DNA of 64,000 bases from Cunninghamella blakesleeana (Eukaryota; Mucoromycota; Mucoromycetes; Mucorales; Cunninghamellaceae), in assembly GCA_017871115.1 (NCBI GenBank), contig JAFCIZ010000001.1:6508001-6572000 (forward strand), given 5' to 3'. Positions within the stretch are counted from its first letter, which is position 1, and every line of letters begins with the position of its first letter. The notes under the pieces are model-generated. The model did not search any database and was not told where the DNA came from. It worked only from the letters and a program-made list of their open reading frames with translations. The position numbers were made by a program, and so were the translations under genes. Below, in pieces: positions 39,125-54,074 of this stretch.

Positions 39125-40824
39125 TTAGTTATTTTTTTCGGTCACCACTTTTTTTTCTAATTGTTCAATTCTATTTAATAAAATTGATAAATCATTTTGA
39201 TGATGACGATGATGATGAGACGATGAAGGTGAAGGGGATGATGATTGTTTTCTAGCCCACTTTTGTTCCAAGAGCACCAATCGATCCATACAAGCTTGAA
39301 ATTGATCTAAATAAGGATTAATATGTTTCTCTACATGTTCATTGACTTTTTCTTCGATCATTGGTTGCATGGATTGTAATTTGGACATTAATAAAGAAGA
39401 ATGACGGATTTGATCATCCAAAGTTGCTTTGTAAACCCGAGTTTGTTCTAAAGTATCAAATAAATACTCAAAAGGTTGTAAAAATTGTTGTTTCTTGGTT
39501 AATAATAAAGGATGGTGAGGATGAGAAGGAGGTGGGGATAATGATTTTATAGGACGACGCTGTTGTTGCGAAGCAACAATGGGAACGGCTGTTGTAGGTT
39601 GAGGGATCATTGGGAAATGAGTTGCTTGGGAAGTGACAGGTATAGATGTTGTTGATGATGATGATAAATGAGTAGCTGTTTTCATTGATGGATAAAAACG
39701 ATGGTGATGATGATGATGCTGCTGCTGTTTTAAAATTTTATGTTTTCTTAAAGGAGCTGTTTGAATAGTATGAAGCGAATGGTCTTTATAAGCTGTTGGA
39801 TGAATGGTTAAACTTGGCGTGAATTGGCCTAATTTAGGTGCTAATCTACGTTGTAAAAGTAAAGATGATTGCTTTGTTCTATTTAAAGTAAAAATAAATA
39901 AATAAATGAATAAGAACAAATAAAATAAGTATTACTCTTTCATTATTTCTTTTTCCTTCTCTCTTCATATTATAAATAGATTACTATTATTATTATTATT
40001 ATTATAATAATAATAATAATAATAATAATAATTATTTGTTTATTTACTTTTTTGCTTATTTTAATTGAATTTCCTTTTTTCCTTATTCCTTATTATTTCT
40101 TTTTTACTAATTTTGCTTTTATTATTATTTCATGTGTGTACCTTAAATGATTAGATGAAGAATCTATATCTTCTTGTGGAGGAGATAAACGAATGATCAA
40201 ATCATTATTATTATTTAAAGGAAAAGTAGAAGTAGCAGGATAAGGGTGATGAATCCAAGGCTTTAAAAACCATTCTTGACCATTAAGTGGTACAGGGTTA
40301 AATTCTTGTTCCACCAAAAGTTTACTATTATTATTAGAGGATGGACGATGAACCTTTAAAGAAGGTAATTTTTTTAATACATGTAACCATTGATCAAACG
40401 TATGGTGTTTTGTTAATTGGCACAATTCTAATAATAAAGATGACTTCCATAAAGTAGCTAATTCAATAAGGATTTTTGTACTTGCAAACGTATGGTTACC
40501 ATTTTTATCTTTACAAAAGGAACTTGGATAATCATGATATAAGTTGACCATATGTTTGTTACGAAAACTAATAGCAGCAGTGGTAGTAGTAGTAGTAGTA
40601 GTAGTAGTAGTACAAGCTGTTGAAGTTTTTTTAAATAGAGCGTCTAAATCTTCTATACAATAATAATATATAGCATCATCTTCATCGTCATGTTGGTAAG
40701 AGGAATGAGAAGAGCGTTGTTGTTGATTTGTGGTTAGGGGTGGTGAGATAGGCATAGGGAATTGGTATAAACAAAATTGGTTCGTGTCATTGTATTCACC
40801 CAAAAGTAAAGTTTGTACCTTCAT
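39125..40824 (-). CDS. Hypothetical Ser/His-rich protein with C-terminal coiled coil
   Basis: Not recognised. Two exons, 40824-40142 and 39878-39125, join in phase to 478 residues. The N-terminal half has a better-ordered region (HTFASTKILIELATLWKSSL, then TFDQWLHVLKKLPSLKVH) with a Thr run inserted before it, and a segment NPVPLNGQEWFLKPWIHHPY. The second half is low-complexity (His, Ser, Pro, Gln) but ends with a strong helical region: LFDTLEQTRVYKATLDDQIR, then IEEKVNEHVEKHINPYLDQF, and a short final coiled coil LLNRIEQLEKKVVTEKN. No membrane segment or signal peptide. The coiled-coil/disordered design and His-rich stretches resemble fungal regulatory proteins, but I will not assign a function. 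The start is the first ATG in the frame, with a (A)nTAGG block about 50 bases upstream. Confidence 0.65.
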
Positions 40825-42272
40825 TTTATTTTATATAAATATATGTATATGTTTTTCTTTTAAACTGAATTAAAAAAAAAATAGGTATAAAGATTTATAA
40901 CGAAAAAAATAATACAAAGAAGAGAAAGAGAGAGAGGGAAAGAAAAAAAAAAAAGGAGGAATGAACAAAAAAATAAAATAAGGTATATATATATATATAT
41001 TTCTATTCTCTTTTTTTTTTAAAAAAAAAAAAAGATGCAAATGAAAGGAAGGAGAATGAAAATAAAAGGAGCGTATTTGAATAAAAAGTTAGAAAAGTTG
41101 AAAAAAGTAAAAGAAAGAAGAATAAATAATAAAAGAAAATAAATCAAAAGATAAAATAATTATAATAATTGTAATAATGAAAACTTATTAAAATTAATTG
41201 ATGCATACAAATAATAACTTTGTAACTAGGCAACACAAAAAAAAAATAAGAAATTTATTATTTAAAACCCAGTTATAATTGATTAACAAAACTTTGATTT
41301 GACACGTATATATATATATATATATATATGTATACACACACACAAACACACAAACGCACAAAATCTTTATATTATTTATTATTTATTATTTATTTATTAT
41401 TTATTTATTTATTACATATTATTTAAATATAACTATAAAAATCATACTATAATATATAAAATAATATACTATATATTATTATATTAATATAGATTATCTT
41501 TTAATTATCCTAAAACAAGCCAAGATCCTTTAAATCAATATAAACCTTCCTTCTCTTTTTCTAAAAGCTTACATTATTTGCATAGACTAAATGGTTAAAC
41601 CAAGAAAGGAAATGAAAGTATTACATAGTTTATTAACTTTTGAGTTGGGGAATACTATATTAGGTAGCCTTCCATGACCTTCATTTCTTTAAAACCCCGT
41701 ATTAAAGTAACTTGTAATTAATTCAATTTTTAATTTTAGAAAAAAAAAATGTAAATCTTTTTTTATTTTGTATTATAATTAAATAATAGTAGTATCATCT
41801 TCGGAAATGATTTTTTTTACTAAAACGTACTAAATGGGGCGAATAACTTTTATAAAAGATTTAAATAGCTTAAATTGTCTAAAATGTGATTTTTTATTCC
41901 TTAATTAATATTTAATTTATGTAAAAAAAAAGTTATCATAAGATATAAAAAGTTAATGTATATAGAAAATAAGTAAATAAATAAATAAATATAAATAATA
42001 AAATAAAATAAACATAGTGTAAAAAATGAATGGGATATGAAAGTAAAATATAAATATAAAAAAGTTTCTATTGAAATAAAATTAAAATCATAAATACATA
42101 TATAAAGGGTAGGAATCATATAATAATAATAGTAATAGTAATAGTAATAGTAATAGTAATAGTAATAGTAATAGAAAAAAAGAAAAAAAGAAAAACTGCA
42201 TATCTTTTATCTATTTTATTTTTCTTCTATGTATCTAGGGTATTTTTTTCTTTTTGTAATTCTGTTAAAAAT
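40825..42272. other. Intergenic region with microsatellites
   Basis: Between the start of the orphan gene (-) and the stop of the velvet gene (-). It contains a T10-A13 palindrome (41011-41033), (TA)n tracts (about 40983-41000 and 41307-41328), and a (TAATAG)n hexamer array at about 42121-42174. No coding content was recognised. Confidence 0.5.
42121..42174. repeat. (TAATAG)n hexanucleotide array
   Basis: About eight copies of a TAATAG unit directly downstream of the velvet stop codon, followed by an A-rich stretch with G interruptions (AAAAAAAG units). Confidence 0.85.
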
Positions 42273-44290
<2,018 letters not shown>

Positions 44291-45427
44291 ATAGTGTTTT
44301 TTTATATATAAAATATAATTCTTGCTTTGTTTATTCGTATATTTTTAATGCTATGATGTTTTCTACAAGTTGATATGAGTAGTAAAATATTGATTAATAT
44401 GTTGATTGTTGTGAATTATAATGAATTAAAAAAAAAAAAAAGATAAATGGAATGGTAATTATAATAATAATAACGATAAAGAACGTAAAGGGAGAAAAGA
44501 TGGTATTATTATTGTTTCAACATAAAAAAGAAAAAAAAAATATGTAAATATGAATATTTATAAAAAGAGAAAGCGAGAAAGAAAGAGAGGAAGAGAAAAG
44601 AATGAATAGAAATGAATTATATTAAAGTGAATTATGACAAAAAGAGAAGAAGAAAAAAAAATTTTTTTTTAAGTTTCCAAATAAATAAATATAGAGAGAG
44701 AAGAAAAAAAAAACAATATAATGTTACTTCATGAAATGGATAAAAAAATAAAAATAAAAATAATAAAAATGGTGAAAGAAAGTAAACTTCTAAGATTGAA
44801 ATTTCGGAATAAAAAAATGGTTTAAAGTAACAAAAAAGTAATAATCCACTCAGCTACCGAAATCCAAAAAATTGGGAGCCAATTGTATTTGTGGGCCACC
44901 GAAATAATAAAAAAAATAGGATTTCGTAATTATATTGTGCTACAAATTTTTTTTTTATCTTTTACATACATATTTTATTTATAATATTATTAAATATAAT
45001 AAATTGATGGAATTATGACATATAAATATTTATTCTGAATGTATAATATTTGAATGTCAACTAAAATAATACATACATATACATTAAAAAAAAAAAAAAA
45101 AGAGAGAAAAAAAAGAAAGAAAAAAAAAAAATAGTACTAATAATAATAATCTAATTTCTATATATAGTCTTTAAATCAATAAAAGAAGAAAAAAGGATCT
45201 TAATCATCATATCTATAATTTTTTTATATGTCCATCTATTTTTTTTTTTTTTTTTTTAATAATAATAATAATAATATAACTAAATATGATATATGTATAT
45301 ATATAATGGTACATATATGTATATATGTGTGGCTGCTGTCTATATTTATTTGTTTATTTGTTTTTATTTATTTGTATGTATTTTGTTTTTATTTGCATAT
45401 TATCATCCTTCAAATTATTTTTATTAT
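44291..45427. promoter_or_regulatory. Upstream region of the velvet gene
   Basis: About 1.1 kb between two - genes; it must hold the velvet promoter. A GC-richer block at 44848-44928 stands out in the A/T background. It contains CCGAAAT twice, an inverted CCAAT box in GGGAGCCAATTG, and (A)nTAGGAT at about 44908-44922. Purine-rich runs (GAGAAAGCGAGAAAGAAAGA near 44570) lie closer to the gene. No binding factor can be named. Confidence 0.4.
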
Positions 45428-46880
45428 TTATTCATCTCTTAATCTTAAGGCTTTTCTTAATTCATCAGTTAATGGACCATCTGTTTCGCAACGATTACAT
45501 TTACAATCAAAGAGATAGGATTTGCTTAGATAATTTTGACGAGTTTCCTTATTCCATCTTGGATTGACATAAGATTCAAATAATTGTTCCCCTTTTTTAA
45601 TATCCCTTATAGCTCTTACCATGAGTTTATATTGGGATTGACTTGTAGTAGAATAATCAATTGAAACATTAGGGTAGCAATCATGATTGATATGAGAATG
45701 AATTAAATACATGCCGCCATTTTGATTATTGATATTGAATTTTCCAAGATAATTTAAAAAGGTGTCTTCATCATTAAATAAATCATTTAAAAGTTTATCT
45801 GGTAAAGGTTGGTTGATTTTACATTTTTTAGGTGGTTGATATAAAGCATCTTTTAACAAAGCCCTTGTTTTGGCCCATAGTTCACGTGTAGGATGTTCCA
45901 TAAAAATCCATTCGGTTTCTTTAGCTTGACGTTCAGCTTGGTTGACTGTAGCAAAGGCGTTATAATGCATCAACACTTTATCTAACTCACCGCGTTGATG
46001 TGACAACATTAAATGAGCATAGATACGAAAGACTGCCATAGGAGCTTGCCAGTCTTCGTTCATACAACTATTAATAAAGGGGAGTGCCTTGGGGTTTAAA
46101 CCCGGGCATTCTAATGGATGGAACGTATCGATTGCTTGCTGTTTGCATGCTTTACTACAATAGCTAATATCACAATGTTGGCAACGAATCCCTTGAATCA
46201 TTCCTCTTCTTAAAAATGGTTTACAGCATAATCCACATGCATTACCCGATCTAGCTAAATTATATCCTTCCCATGGAGGAAAATATGTTAACGGTGCTTC
46301 TGTAAAAATTATGTCATCTTTTATTATATCTGTTGCTGCAAACAATCCTTTTCCTGTAACGCTATCAATCATTTTAGCCTATATTTATAGATACAAACAT
46401 ACATACATACATACAAACGCATACATATGTATATGTATATATGTGTATATATGTATATATGAATATATACATATTAAAAAAAAAACCAATCAATTAATAA
46501 ATATGGAAATAAACTATTCAGTATTTATAATTGATGTTTGTGTCTATATATTGAATGTATATAAACCATATATATATATATATATATATTACCGTGACTT
46601 TGGAAGTAACTGACTGTATATCAAGTTGAGGATCAATAAAGGAGACAGGTACAGAAGGATCATCTTCTAATCCACTTTTAATAAGATTATCTTTACTTTG
46701 TTGAGTTAATTGATTGGCTTGCATAAGCTTTTTGATTCTTTTTTCAGACACTTGCCAGTTTTCATTATTTTTTGTTATTTGATTAAAAATCGTTTTAATT
46801 CCCCATTCTGGGTTATTTAACTTTAAATTTTTAATACATTCTACAAGCTCCTCTTCTACTGGGATAGTTTTTTCTGTCAT
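45428..46880 (-). CDS. SET5: SET-domain protein, Set5/SMYD5-like lysine methyltransferase
   Basis: Yeast Set5 methylates histone H4 tails; human SMYD5 is related. Two exons, 46880-46593 and 46378-45428, join in phase to 412 residues. The first 80 residues are a helical region with VEEELVECIKNLKLNNPEWG. SET-N follows as GKGLFAATDIIKDDIIFTE. A MYND-like zinc cluster is inserted (CGLCCKPF, then CQHCDISYCSKACKQQA). The catalytic SET-C has HSHINHDCYPNVSIDY, matching the NHxCxPN motif, then QLFESYVNPRWNKETRQNYL and a post-SET CKCNRC. The PRWNKETRQ stretch supports the Set5/SMYD5 branch over SMYD1-3. The usual NHSC is NHDC here, a mild change. The ATG at 46880 lies about 100 bases from a CCGCCAGTCC block. 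Confidence 0.88.
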
Positions 46881-47508
46881 TTTGATTTATATATGTTCAG
46901 GTATTGGATAATAAAAAATAAAAGCAAAACTAAGAGTGAAAAAAAAAAAAAAAAAAAAATTTAAAAACCGCCAGTCCTATTTTTTTTTATTGCCCTAACT
47001 TTTTTTTTTTTTACGTACACTCTAATTTTTTTTCACTTTCTCCTTCATCAAAATAGACCAAGCCACACTTTTGAAAGTTTTGACATATTTCATCAGCCTC
47101 ATATCTATATAACCTTAAAAAAATAATCTGTATTATTTTAAATATGTATAAATTATATTTCCGGAATGGTTCTCAATATATATTAAAAAAATGACATTTA
47201 TTCAAAAAAAAAAAAAAAAAAAAATGAATGACTGACCTAATACTAGGTTGAAAAAAAAAAAATTAAATTAATCAAACTTTTTTTTCCCTAAACAAAAAAA
47301 AAAAAAAAACTTTCTTTCCCTCGACCCTTGGTAAATAATTCCCTTCCCTTGAAAAAAAAAAAAAAAAAAAAAAAAAACGTAGATAACATAATCATATTTT
47401 ATTCATAATAAATTAATATAAATATATATATTAACTAAATAAACAAAAATAAAAAAGAAATATAAACTCAACAGTTTTTCAAGCTGATACAAGTATATAT
47501 ATATACAT

Positions 47509-47558
<50 letters not shown>

Positions 47559-49473
47559 TATTTATTATGACGATGAGTTGAGAACCAAATAAGCATATAA
47601 TTTTTCTTTTTTGGGATTTTTTATTTTTTTTCCATTGTAAAGGACGTGGAGAGCTAAACTTTTTGAGTTTGAAAAATAATCATTAGGTTACCCTGCTTAG
47701 TTTTTTCATTAATCAATAAATAACATACATATAAAAAGAAAAAAAGATGATAAAACGATGTATATATAAAACATGTTATAAACAAGTTTTAAAATATAAA
47801 CATATCTCTTTTTGTTTTTTGGGCGAAAAAAAACAAGAAAGCTTACCATTATATTGGAAATGATGATGATCTGATTATATTCTCCCTTCTCTTTTCTTTT
47901 TTTTCTCTCTTTCTATTTAGCTAATTTAAAAAAGGAAGGATCGTTTGATCCGGAGTTTAGATTCCAACCCATTGTATACATAATTTCAAGTTGTACACTT
48001 GATATCATTAATCATTTTTAAAAAACATATGATTCCATTTTTTTCATCTTTTTTCTCTTTTAAAAATAAATAATTAAATAGAATAAAAGAACAACAATAT
48101 TCCATATATATAATTAAAAAAAAAATGATAAATGTCAATGAAAAAAAAAATTAAAATGATAGAATCTTCTATTTTAATAAAATAATGCATATAAAAAACT
48201 ATTTTTATAATCATTTATTATAATAATTAATATGAAACTAAATAAATAAACTTTTTTTTTTTTTTTTTCTCTCGCTTGAAAAGTTTTTTTTTTTTATTTC
48301 GGGGTTTTGTGATCACAAAAAAAAAAAAAAAAAGTATCCCAAACAAACATAACCTTATATATTTGTAATTACTATATCTATCTTTTTTTTTCTATTTTAG
48401 AAAAAGGAAATACTAAACATACTCGGGCTCTTTATCCTCTATATTTGTTGGGGGGAAGATAGTAAAACCTTATTTACATTTCTCCTCTTCTTTTTTATTT
48501 TAAAAACTAATGCAATGAAAAATATTTTTTTTTATTTGTGTAAATGAAAATAGTAAGTTTTTGGAAATAATTATTATTTTAAAAATATCTACAAATTGAA
48601 AAAAAGGAAGAATTGGAAGGGAAAAAAAAAAAAAAGTAATTAAATAAAATGCAAGAAATATAATATTAATATATATATATATTCAATTTATATATAAAAA
48701 GAAAAACCGAGTAAAAAAATAAAAATAAAAAAGTCGAGAGTATTAGAAAAATCCCGATCGGTTACCACGACAACCCAAAAAAATAGGATAGCTTTAATCT
48801 CTCGTTTTTTTTTTTGTTTATTGCACAAATATACATATTTCTTGTGTAAATGTTGCTTATATGAAAAAGATTTCCAAAAGATTATGTAACAATGATTAGA
48901 TGATACTAAATAATATTATTATTTTTATTATTACTTCTTTGTTAATAAGTTATGTATATATATATATAAAAAATACTAATGTTAAATAAATAAATAAATT
49001 AAATTAAAAAAAAAAAAAAAGAGAGGGATATAAATATATATATAGAGAAAAAAAAGTGTTTTTTTTTTCATAATAAATAAATGTATATATAGATATATAT
49101 ATATATAAATTTGGATACACGAAGGAAAGAAAAAAAAAATGACATATAAAGTAACTACCAACTAAAATGTAATTTAATAGGGAAAAGAATAAAAAAAAAA
49201 AAACCTAAATGTATTACAAAAAATAATAATAATAATAATATGATAAAAAAAAGGTGTGTTGACAATAATTTCAAAAGGAATATATAAAAAATAATAAAGA
49301 AAAAAAAAAAAGGATTCATGAATATCATTATATATGTCATATATAATAAATAAATAAATAAATAAAAAGAAATATATATATATATATATATATAAATGTA
49401 TGTATGTAAAATAAAATAAAAGACGTCATAGATTCATTTTTTTTTTTATAATAATAATAATAAAAAAAAAAAA
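46881..49473. other. Largest intergenic region, about 2.6 kb
   Basis: Between SET5 start (-) and the Myb gene stop (-). It consists of poly-A/T runs and (TA)n/(TACA)n near 47493-47552. GC-richer islands are at 46966-46979 (ACCGCCAGTCCTAT, near SET5), 47686-47692 (GGTTACC), and 48751-48791 (ATCCCGATCGGTTACCACGA, then AAAATAGGAT). I found no reading frame with gene-like content and no tRNA or rRNA. Part may be a missed short gene or noncoding transcript. Confidence 0.45.
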
Positions 49474-50980
49474 TTATTGTTGAGGGAATACATTAGTTTG
49501 ATGAGATAATTGATTAAAATAGGTATACACGTCCGAAGGAGAAGAAGTGGTTTGAATTGGGTAAAAGTGTTGCTGTTGATGATGGTGGTGTTGTTGATGT
49601 TGTAGTTGTTTCATCATCATCATATTATGACTATTTTGATTATTATTTTGTTGGTGATGGTGGTTTGTTGTAGAACTATTTGTTGACGAAGTGCTTGAAG
49701 AAGGAGTTGATAAAGGAGGAAGTTGTTGTTGTGAAAGTAAATGGGTTGTATCAAATTCATCCATAGTGAAATAATTATCTGGTTTGGGAGTCATATATTG
49801 ATGTTGGTGTTGTGGTAATTGAGTAAAGGAAGAAGTGGTAGTGGTGGTAGAAGACGATGATAAAGATTGATGGTGGTGGTGATGGTCATCCATTAAAATA
49901 GGTGTGTTTGAAGAAGAAAGGTCATTAGATAAAATAGGTTCATCTTCTGTTGAAGAAGGGCTGACTACATCGTCATCAATACTGCTATGAGGCGAAGAAA
50001 AAGGTATTAAATCCATTTTTTGTTGCTGGTTAGTGATGATGGAGGGAGATGGTGAAGTAGAAGTTGAGGATGCTTGTTTATTATTTTTGCATTGAAGTTG
50101 CATCCATCTTGTTCTACATTGACGCTATTGATAATAAATAAATAAATAAAAACGATGGAGAGGTTAATATTAAACTAGACAAACATCTATTATGTAGTTT
50201 TTATATTTACTTGAGTTCTTCCAGGAATCATTTCAGCAATGCGAATCCAACAGCGGCCATGTTCTTTTACCCCTGTACGTAATAAATGATCTTCATCAAC
50301 ACCCCATTTTCCTTTTCTAACATAAGGATCTAAAGCTTCAGTCCAGCGAGCTTGACATTGGATACCGGTTCGATTGGGGATTCTTTCGGCAATACGATTC
50401 CAAGGAATAGGTTGAACGCGGCCTTGGCTATCTTTTACATTGGCATACTCTAATACCGAGTATTTTAATATATTGTCTTCATATTCTGTCCAGCGTCCTT
50501 TATGAATATTAGGGCTATAATTTATTTATTTATTTTTAAAATAGAATCATGTTAATATTATTTGTTTATTTATTTATGTTTTATATATATAGTTATATAT
50601 TTATTTATTTATTTATTTACTTTAAGGCACCTAACCACCTTGTTGAACATTGCATTGGGGTTCGATTAGGTACATGAGAAGCAATTAAGGACCATTTGTG
50701 AGGGCCATGTAACGCCACTGCCTTTTTTAATAAATCATCTTCTTCCAAAGACCATCTTGTATAAGAAGATTGTCTTAATTTGTTTCTTTTAATGCTGTGG
50801 CTACGTGTGGTGGTCACAATAGGGGATTGAATAAAAGGCGATTTATGGTATTGGATGGGTGTTACTGGTAAAGAAGATGATGATGAAGGAGAGGAGGATG
50901 ACATGGCTTGTTGTTGTTGTTGTTGTTGTTGTTGGGAAACAGTAGAAGATGAGGATGATGAGGTAGATGAAGACCAATAG

Positions 50981-51018
<38 letters not shown>

Positions 51019-51255
51019 TTGTTGTTGAAAGGAATGTGACGATGAAGCTGACATAGGTGAGGTAGGAGGTAATTGATAGTTGGAATAGCGTCTTTTAGGT
51101 GGTGATGGATAATGAGGATTGATCATAAGCTTTTGATCAGATGTCAAAGTGGAATGAGGTAACCAAGTGGTAGGTTGATCCGATGCAGTAGATATACCTG
51201 ATAATCCACCGTATCTGTATTCATTTTGATCCATTAAGAGGTAGGTATCATTCAT
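49474..51255 (-). CDS. Myb-like transcription factor with three tandem SANT/Myb repeats
   Basis: A nuclear DNA-binding regulator. Three exons (51255-50621, 50514-50211, 50124-49474) sum to 1,590 nt, 529 residues, in phase. The N-terminal 170 residues are low-complexity with Asn, Ser and Gln runs. Repeat 1 starts TRWSLEEDDLLKKAVALHG and ends CSTRWLGAL. Repeat 2 starts KGRWTEYEDNILKYSV and ends CQARWTEALD, with an insert (NVKDSQGRVQPIPWN) between helices 1 and 2. Repeat 3 starts KGKWGVDEDHLLRTGVKEHG and ends CRTRWMQLQC. Each repeat has the spaced Trp/aromatic pattern of the family. Both introns fall at repeat boundaries or near the third helix. The C-terminal 200 residues are Ser/His/Gln-rich, likely an activation domain. 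Gene identity within the large fungal Myb set cannot be set. Confidence 0.9.
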
Positions 51256-51752
51256 TGTTTATTTATTATTATTTATTTATAAAGTGGTTGTGATGGTGGT
51301 GTGCTTAATTTTTTTTTTTTTGGAACTTTTTAAAAAAAAAAAAAATAGGTTTGGTTACAAAAGTAAATGAATATATGTAGAAATAAAAAGTAAAAAAAAA
51401 AAAAAAGATTAATAAAAAGAAAAGAGAGATGAAAAAATAAAAAAGTGAAAGTGAATGGTTAAAATATATATATATATATTTAAAAAAAAGTAAAAGTAAA
51501 TGAAAGAAAGAAAGAGAGAGAGAGAGGTCAAAAAAAGTTGTGGATAAAAGGAAAAGAGAAAAAAAAAAAATGAAAGTGAAAGAGAAGTAAAAAAAAAAAA
51601 AAAAAAGAATCAGGGCGCTTGTTTTTTTTGAGTGAAAAGATTGCATAAAACTATACTGTTAAATTTTCAACCAATAAAAACTCAGATGCCTTGGAATGTT
51701 GGTCTCGTTTTATATATTATATAATTTTCCTTCCTGTAACTTCTCTTTTTCT

Positions 51753-51784
<32 letters not shown>

Positions 51785-53129
51785 CCCACTGTTTCTTTTC
51801 ATTTTTCTTTACATCAACCATTCTTCGTAATTCTTTTTTTATAAAACGGAAGATTTTATATTTTTTTTTCTAGTACGTATTAAAAAACTAGTTTATGATA
51901 TATATATAGATTTCCCATTATAAAAAAATCACCTAAACGAGGTATTTATAATCGGAGATGTAAACCTTCGCTATTTATTTATTTATTTTTAAAAAAAAAA
52001 TAGGGTAACCCTTCCCTCAACCATACCATTTTTTCATTGATCATTTGAACTTTCTTTTTATCTCATTGGATCATTTATGCTAAAAAGATCGACACACATG
52101 GATAATACAAAAAAAAAAAAAAAAAAAAAAATTATAATTAAAAAAAAATGATTATATTTCCGCTTCAATGTTTTCTTTTTTTTATATTATATTATTACTT
52201 TTTTTCTATTAATGACATGAAGGTTGTATGATATATATTTAATACTTTTTTTTTTTAAAAAAAAAAGCTTAATTTTATCGAAAGGTTTAACAAATCATTA
52301 ATTATTATAAGAATGGTAAAATAGTAATGTTTATAGACAATAACTCACACATAAGAGATTCACAAGAAAAACAGAAAAAAAAAAAAAAGACATTTATTTT
52401 TTTTTTTACTCGTGTCTCTCATACCTATTCGGTCAAGACCGCTTTTTTCATAATAAAATATAAAACTACATATATTGTCATATGTGTAACAAAAATCAAA
52501 TTTATAAATCAACAGTTTCATGCATTTCCAAGTTATATATATAACATATCGTATCATTTATAAAAATAAATATACATGTACATATATATATCAATTTATT
52601 GAATAAATGGTTGGATGGTATTCACATGGACTCGATAGCTATTTTTTCTTTTTTTTTTTTTTTTCATTGTGATACAATCTTTCGAATTTTTCTTCTTCGT
52701 TCTTTTTTATTTATTTATTTTTTTTCGATACTTTATTAAAAAAAAGAAAGTTATTTTAATATTTTAATAGTCAGATCTGAAATGAATGAAATAATAAACG
52801 AATTTTTTTTTTTTTTAAAAAAAAAAGGGGAAAAAAAAAAGACGTATTAAAAAAAAGAGGAATGGTTTATAATGTTGATGGTAATAATGTTGATAGTGAT
52901 TCTAGGAAAAATAACGATTTAAATGATCCAAAAGCATATGTATTTACATAATATTATAAAAGATAATTGAGGAGAACACAATACACACAAAAAAAAAAAT
53001 CATCAATGGCAACACAAAAAAAAAAAAAAAAATGTACTCTTTTTTTTTATTGGATCCCAAGTGAATGGTAAAAAAAGAAAAATGTTTTCCCAGTTTTTTT
53101 TTTTTTAATTATTACTATTATTATTATCA
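51256..53129. other. Intergenic region and probable Myb promoter
   Basis: About 1.9 kb between two - genes. It holds CT/TC microsatellites (about 51740-51785), several T-run/A-run palindromes (52246-52266, 52803-52826), and AAAATAGGGTAACCC at 51997-52011. A CCAAT box appears in TTCAACCAATAAAAACTCAG near 51667, about 410 bases upstream of the Myb ATG. A 78-codon frame at 52327-52563 shows no gene-like content. Confidence 0.45.
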
Positions 53130-54074
53130 TTACAATTCACCACAATCAATGATGGTTACTTTTTTTGAAGGTTTCCCATTTTCTTGACCAACCGCTTCCA
53201 TTTGTTTGACTACCTCCATACCAGAAATGACTTTTCCAAATACCACATGTTTGTTATCCAACCAAGAAGTCTTTTCTGTACAAATAAAAAACTGGCTACC
53301 ATTTGTATTTGGACCAGAGTTTGCCATGGATAATATCCCTGGGCCAGTATGTTTCAAAATAAAATTTTCATCTGCAAACTTGGATCCATAAATAGATTTC
53401 CCACCTGTCCCATTTCCTTTGGTCATATCTCCGCCTTGACACATAAACTGAGGAATAATACGATGGAAATGACTTCCTTTATAGCCAAATCCTTTTTCCC
53501 CTGTACATAATGCTTTGAAATTCATGGCGGTTTTTGGTACAACATCTCCTCTTAATTCAATAATAATCCTTCCTACAAACGATTGGCCAATTTGAATATC
53601 TAAATAAACCTGGCTTCTTCCATTCATTTTATTGTTGCTGGATGTTTCTTCTTGCTCTGTTTTAGTTTCTGAATTAATATTATCATCATCATTGCCCTTT
53701 GTTTCTGCTTTCTCCATATCATCATCGCCGTCGTTATTTTTATCTATAGGTTTAGCATGCTGTTGTAAATAAGCATCGTCGCTCCAAATAGCTTTATTAC
53801 TGCCTGCTAACATTTTGGTTGGTTTGGCTGTACTAACTTTAATAACGCGTCCCATGATTTCAGATAAATGCATATTATCCATAGCTGCCATAGCATCTTC
53901 TACTTCTTCATACTGAACAAATCCAAATCCTTTATGTTGTGCTCTTGACCCAGGATCTAAGGCCAACTCGACAGAGACAAGATCGCCAAACGGTATAAAA
54001 GCTGCATGTAAGATCTCTTGTGTGACATTTTCATCTAATCCTCCAATATATAAGATATTCTTTTTTTCTGCCAT
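53130..54074 (-). CDS. PPIE: RRM-cyclophilin fusion (cyclophilin E type peptidyl-prolyl isomerase)
   Basis: A nuclear peptidyl-prolyl cis-trans isomerase with an RNA-recognition motif; animal CYP33/PPIE sits in spliceosomes. It is one intronless exon of 314 residues (human PPIE is 301). The RRM is at residues 5-83, with RNP2 as ILYIGGL and RNP1 as KGFGFVQY. An acidic linker follows ([20 protein letters not shown]). The cyclophilin domain runs from about residue 152: [15 protein letters not shown] with the catalytic Arg, then [20 protein letters not shown] with the Trp linked to cyclosporin binding, and VIDCGEL-like end (VTIIDCGEL). All residues I can check suggest an active, cyclosporin-sensitive isomerase. 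Start is the only sensible [15 protein letters not shown]. Confidence 0.95.
   Translation of the reverse strand: MAEKKNILYIGGLDENVTQEILHAAFIPFGDLVSVELALDPGSRAQHKGFGFVQYEEVEDAMAAMDNMHLSEIMGRVIKVSTAKPTKMLAGSNKAIWSDDAYLQQHAKPIDKNNDGDDDMEKAETKGNDDDNINSETKTEQEETSSNNKMNGRSQVYLDIQIGQSFVGRIIIELRGDVVPKTAMNFKALCTGEKGFGYKGSHFHRIIPQFMCQGGDMTKGNGTGGKSIYGSKFADENFILKHTGPGILSMANSGPNTNGSQFFICTEKTSWLDNKHVVFGKVISGMEVVKQMEAVGQENGKPSKKVTIIDCGEL

Noticed and set aside
42121..42174. Possible CRISPR-like array
   Set aside because: Units are only six bases with no spacers; this is a microsatellite in a eukaryotic genome.
46881..49473. Hidden tRNA or rRNA gene in the largest gap
   Set aside because: No GGTTCRA-type T-loop with matching acceptor stem and no rRNA-like block was seen by eye; a covariance-model search would be decisive.
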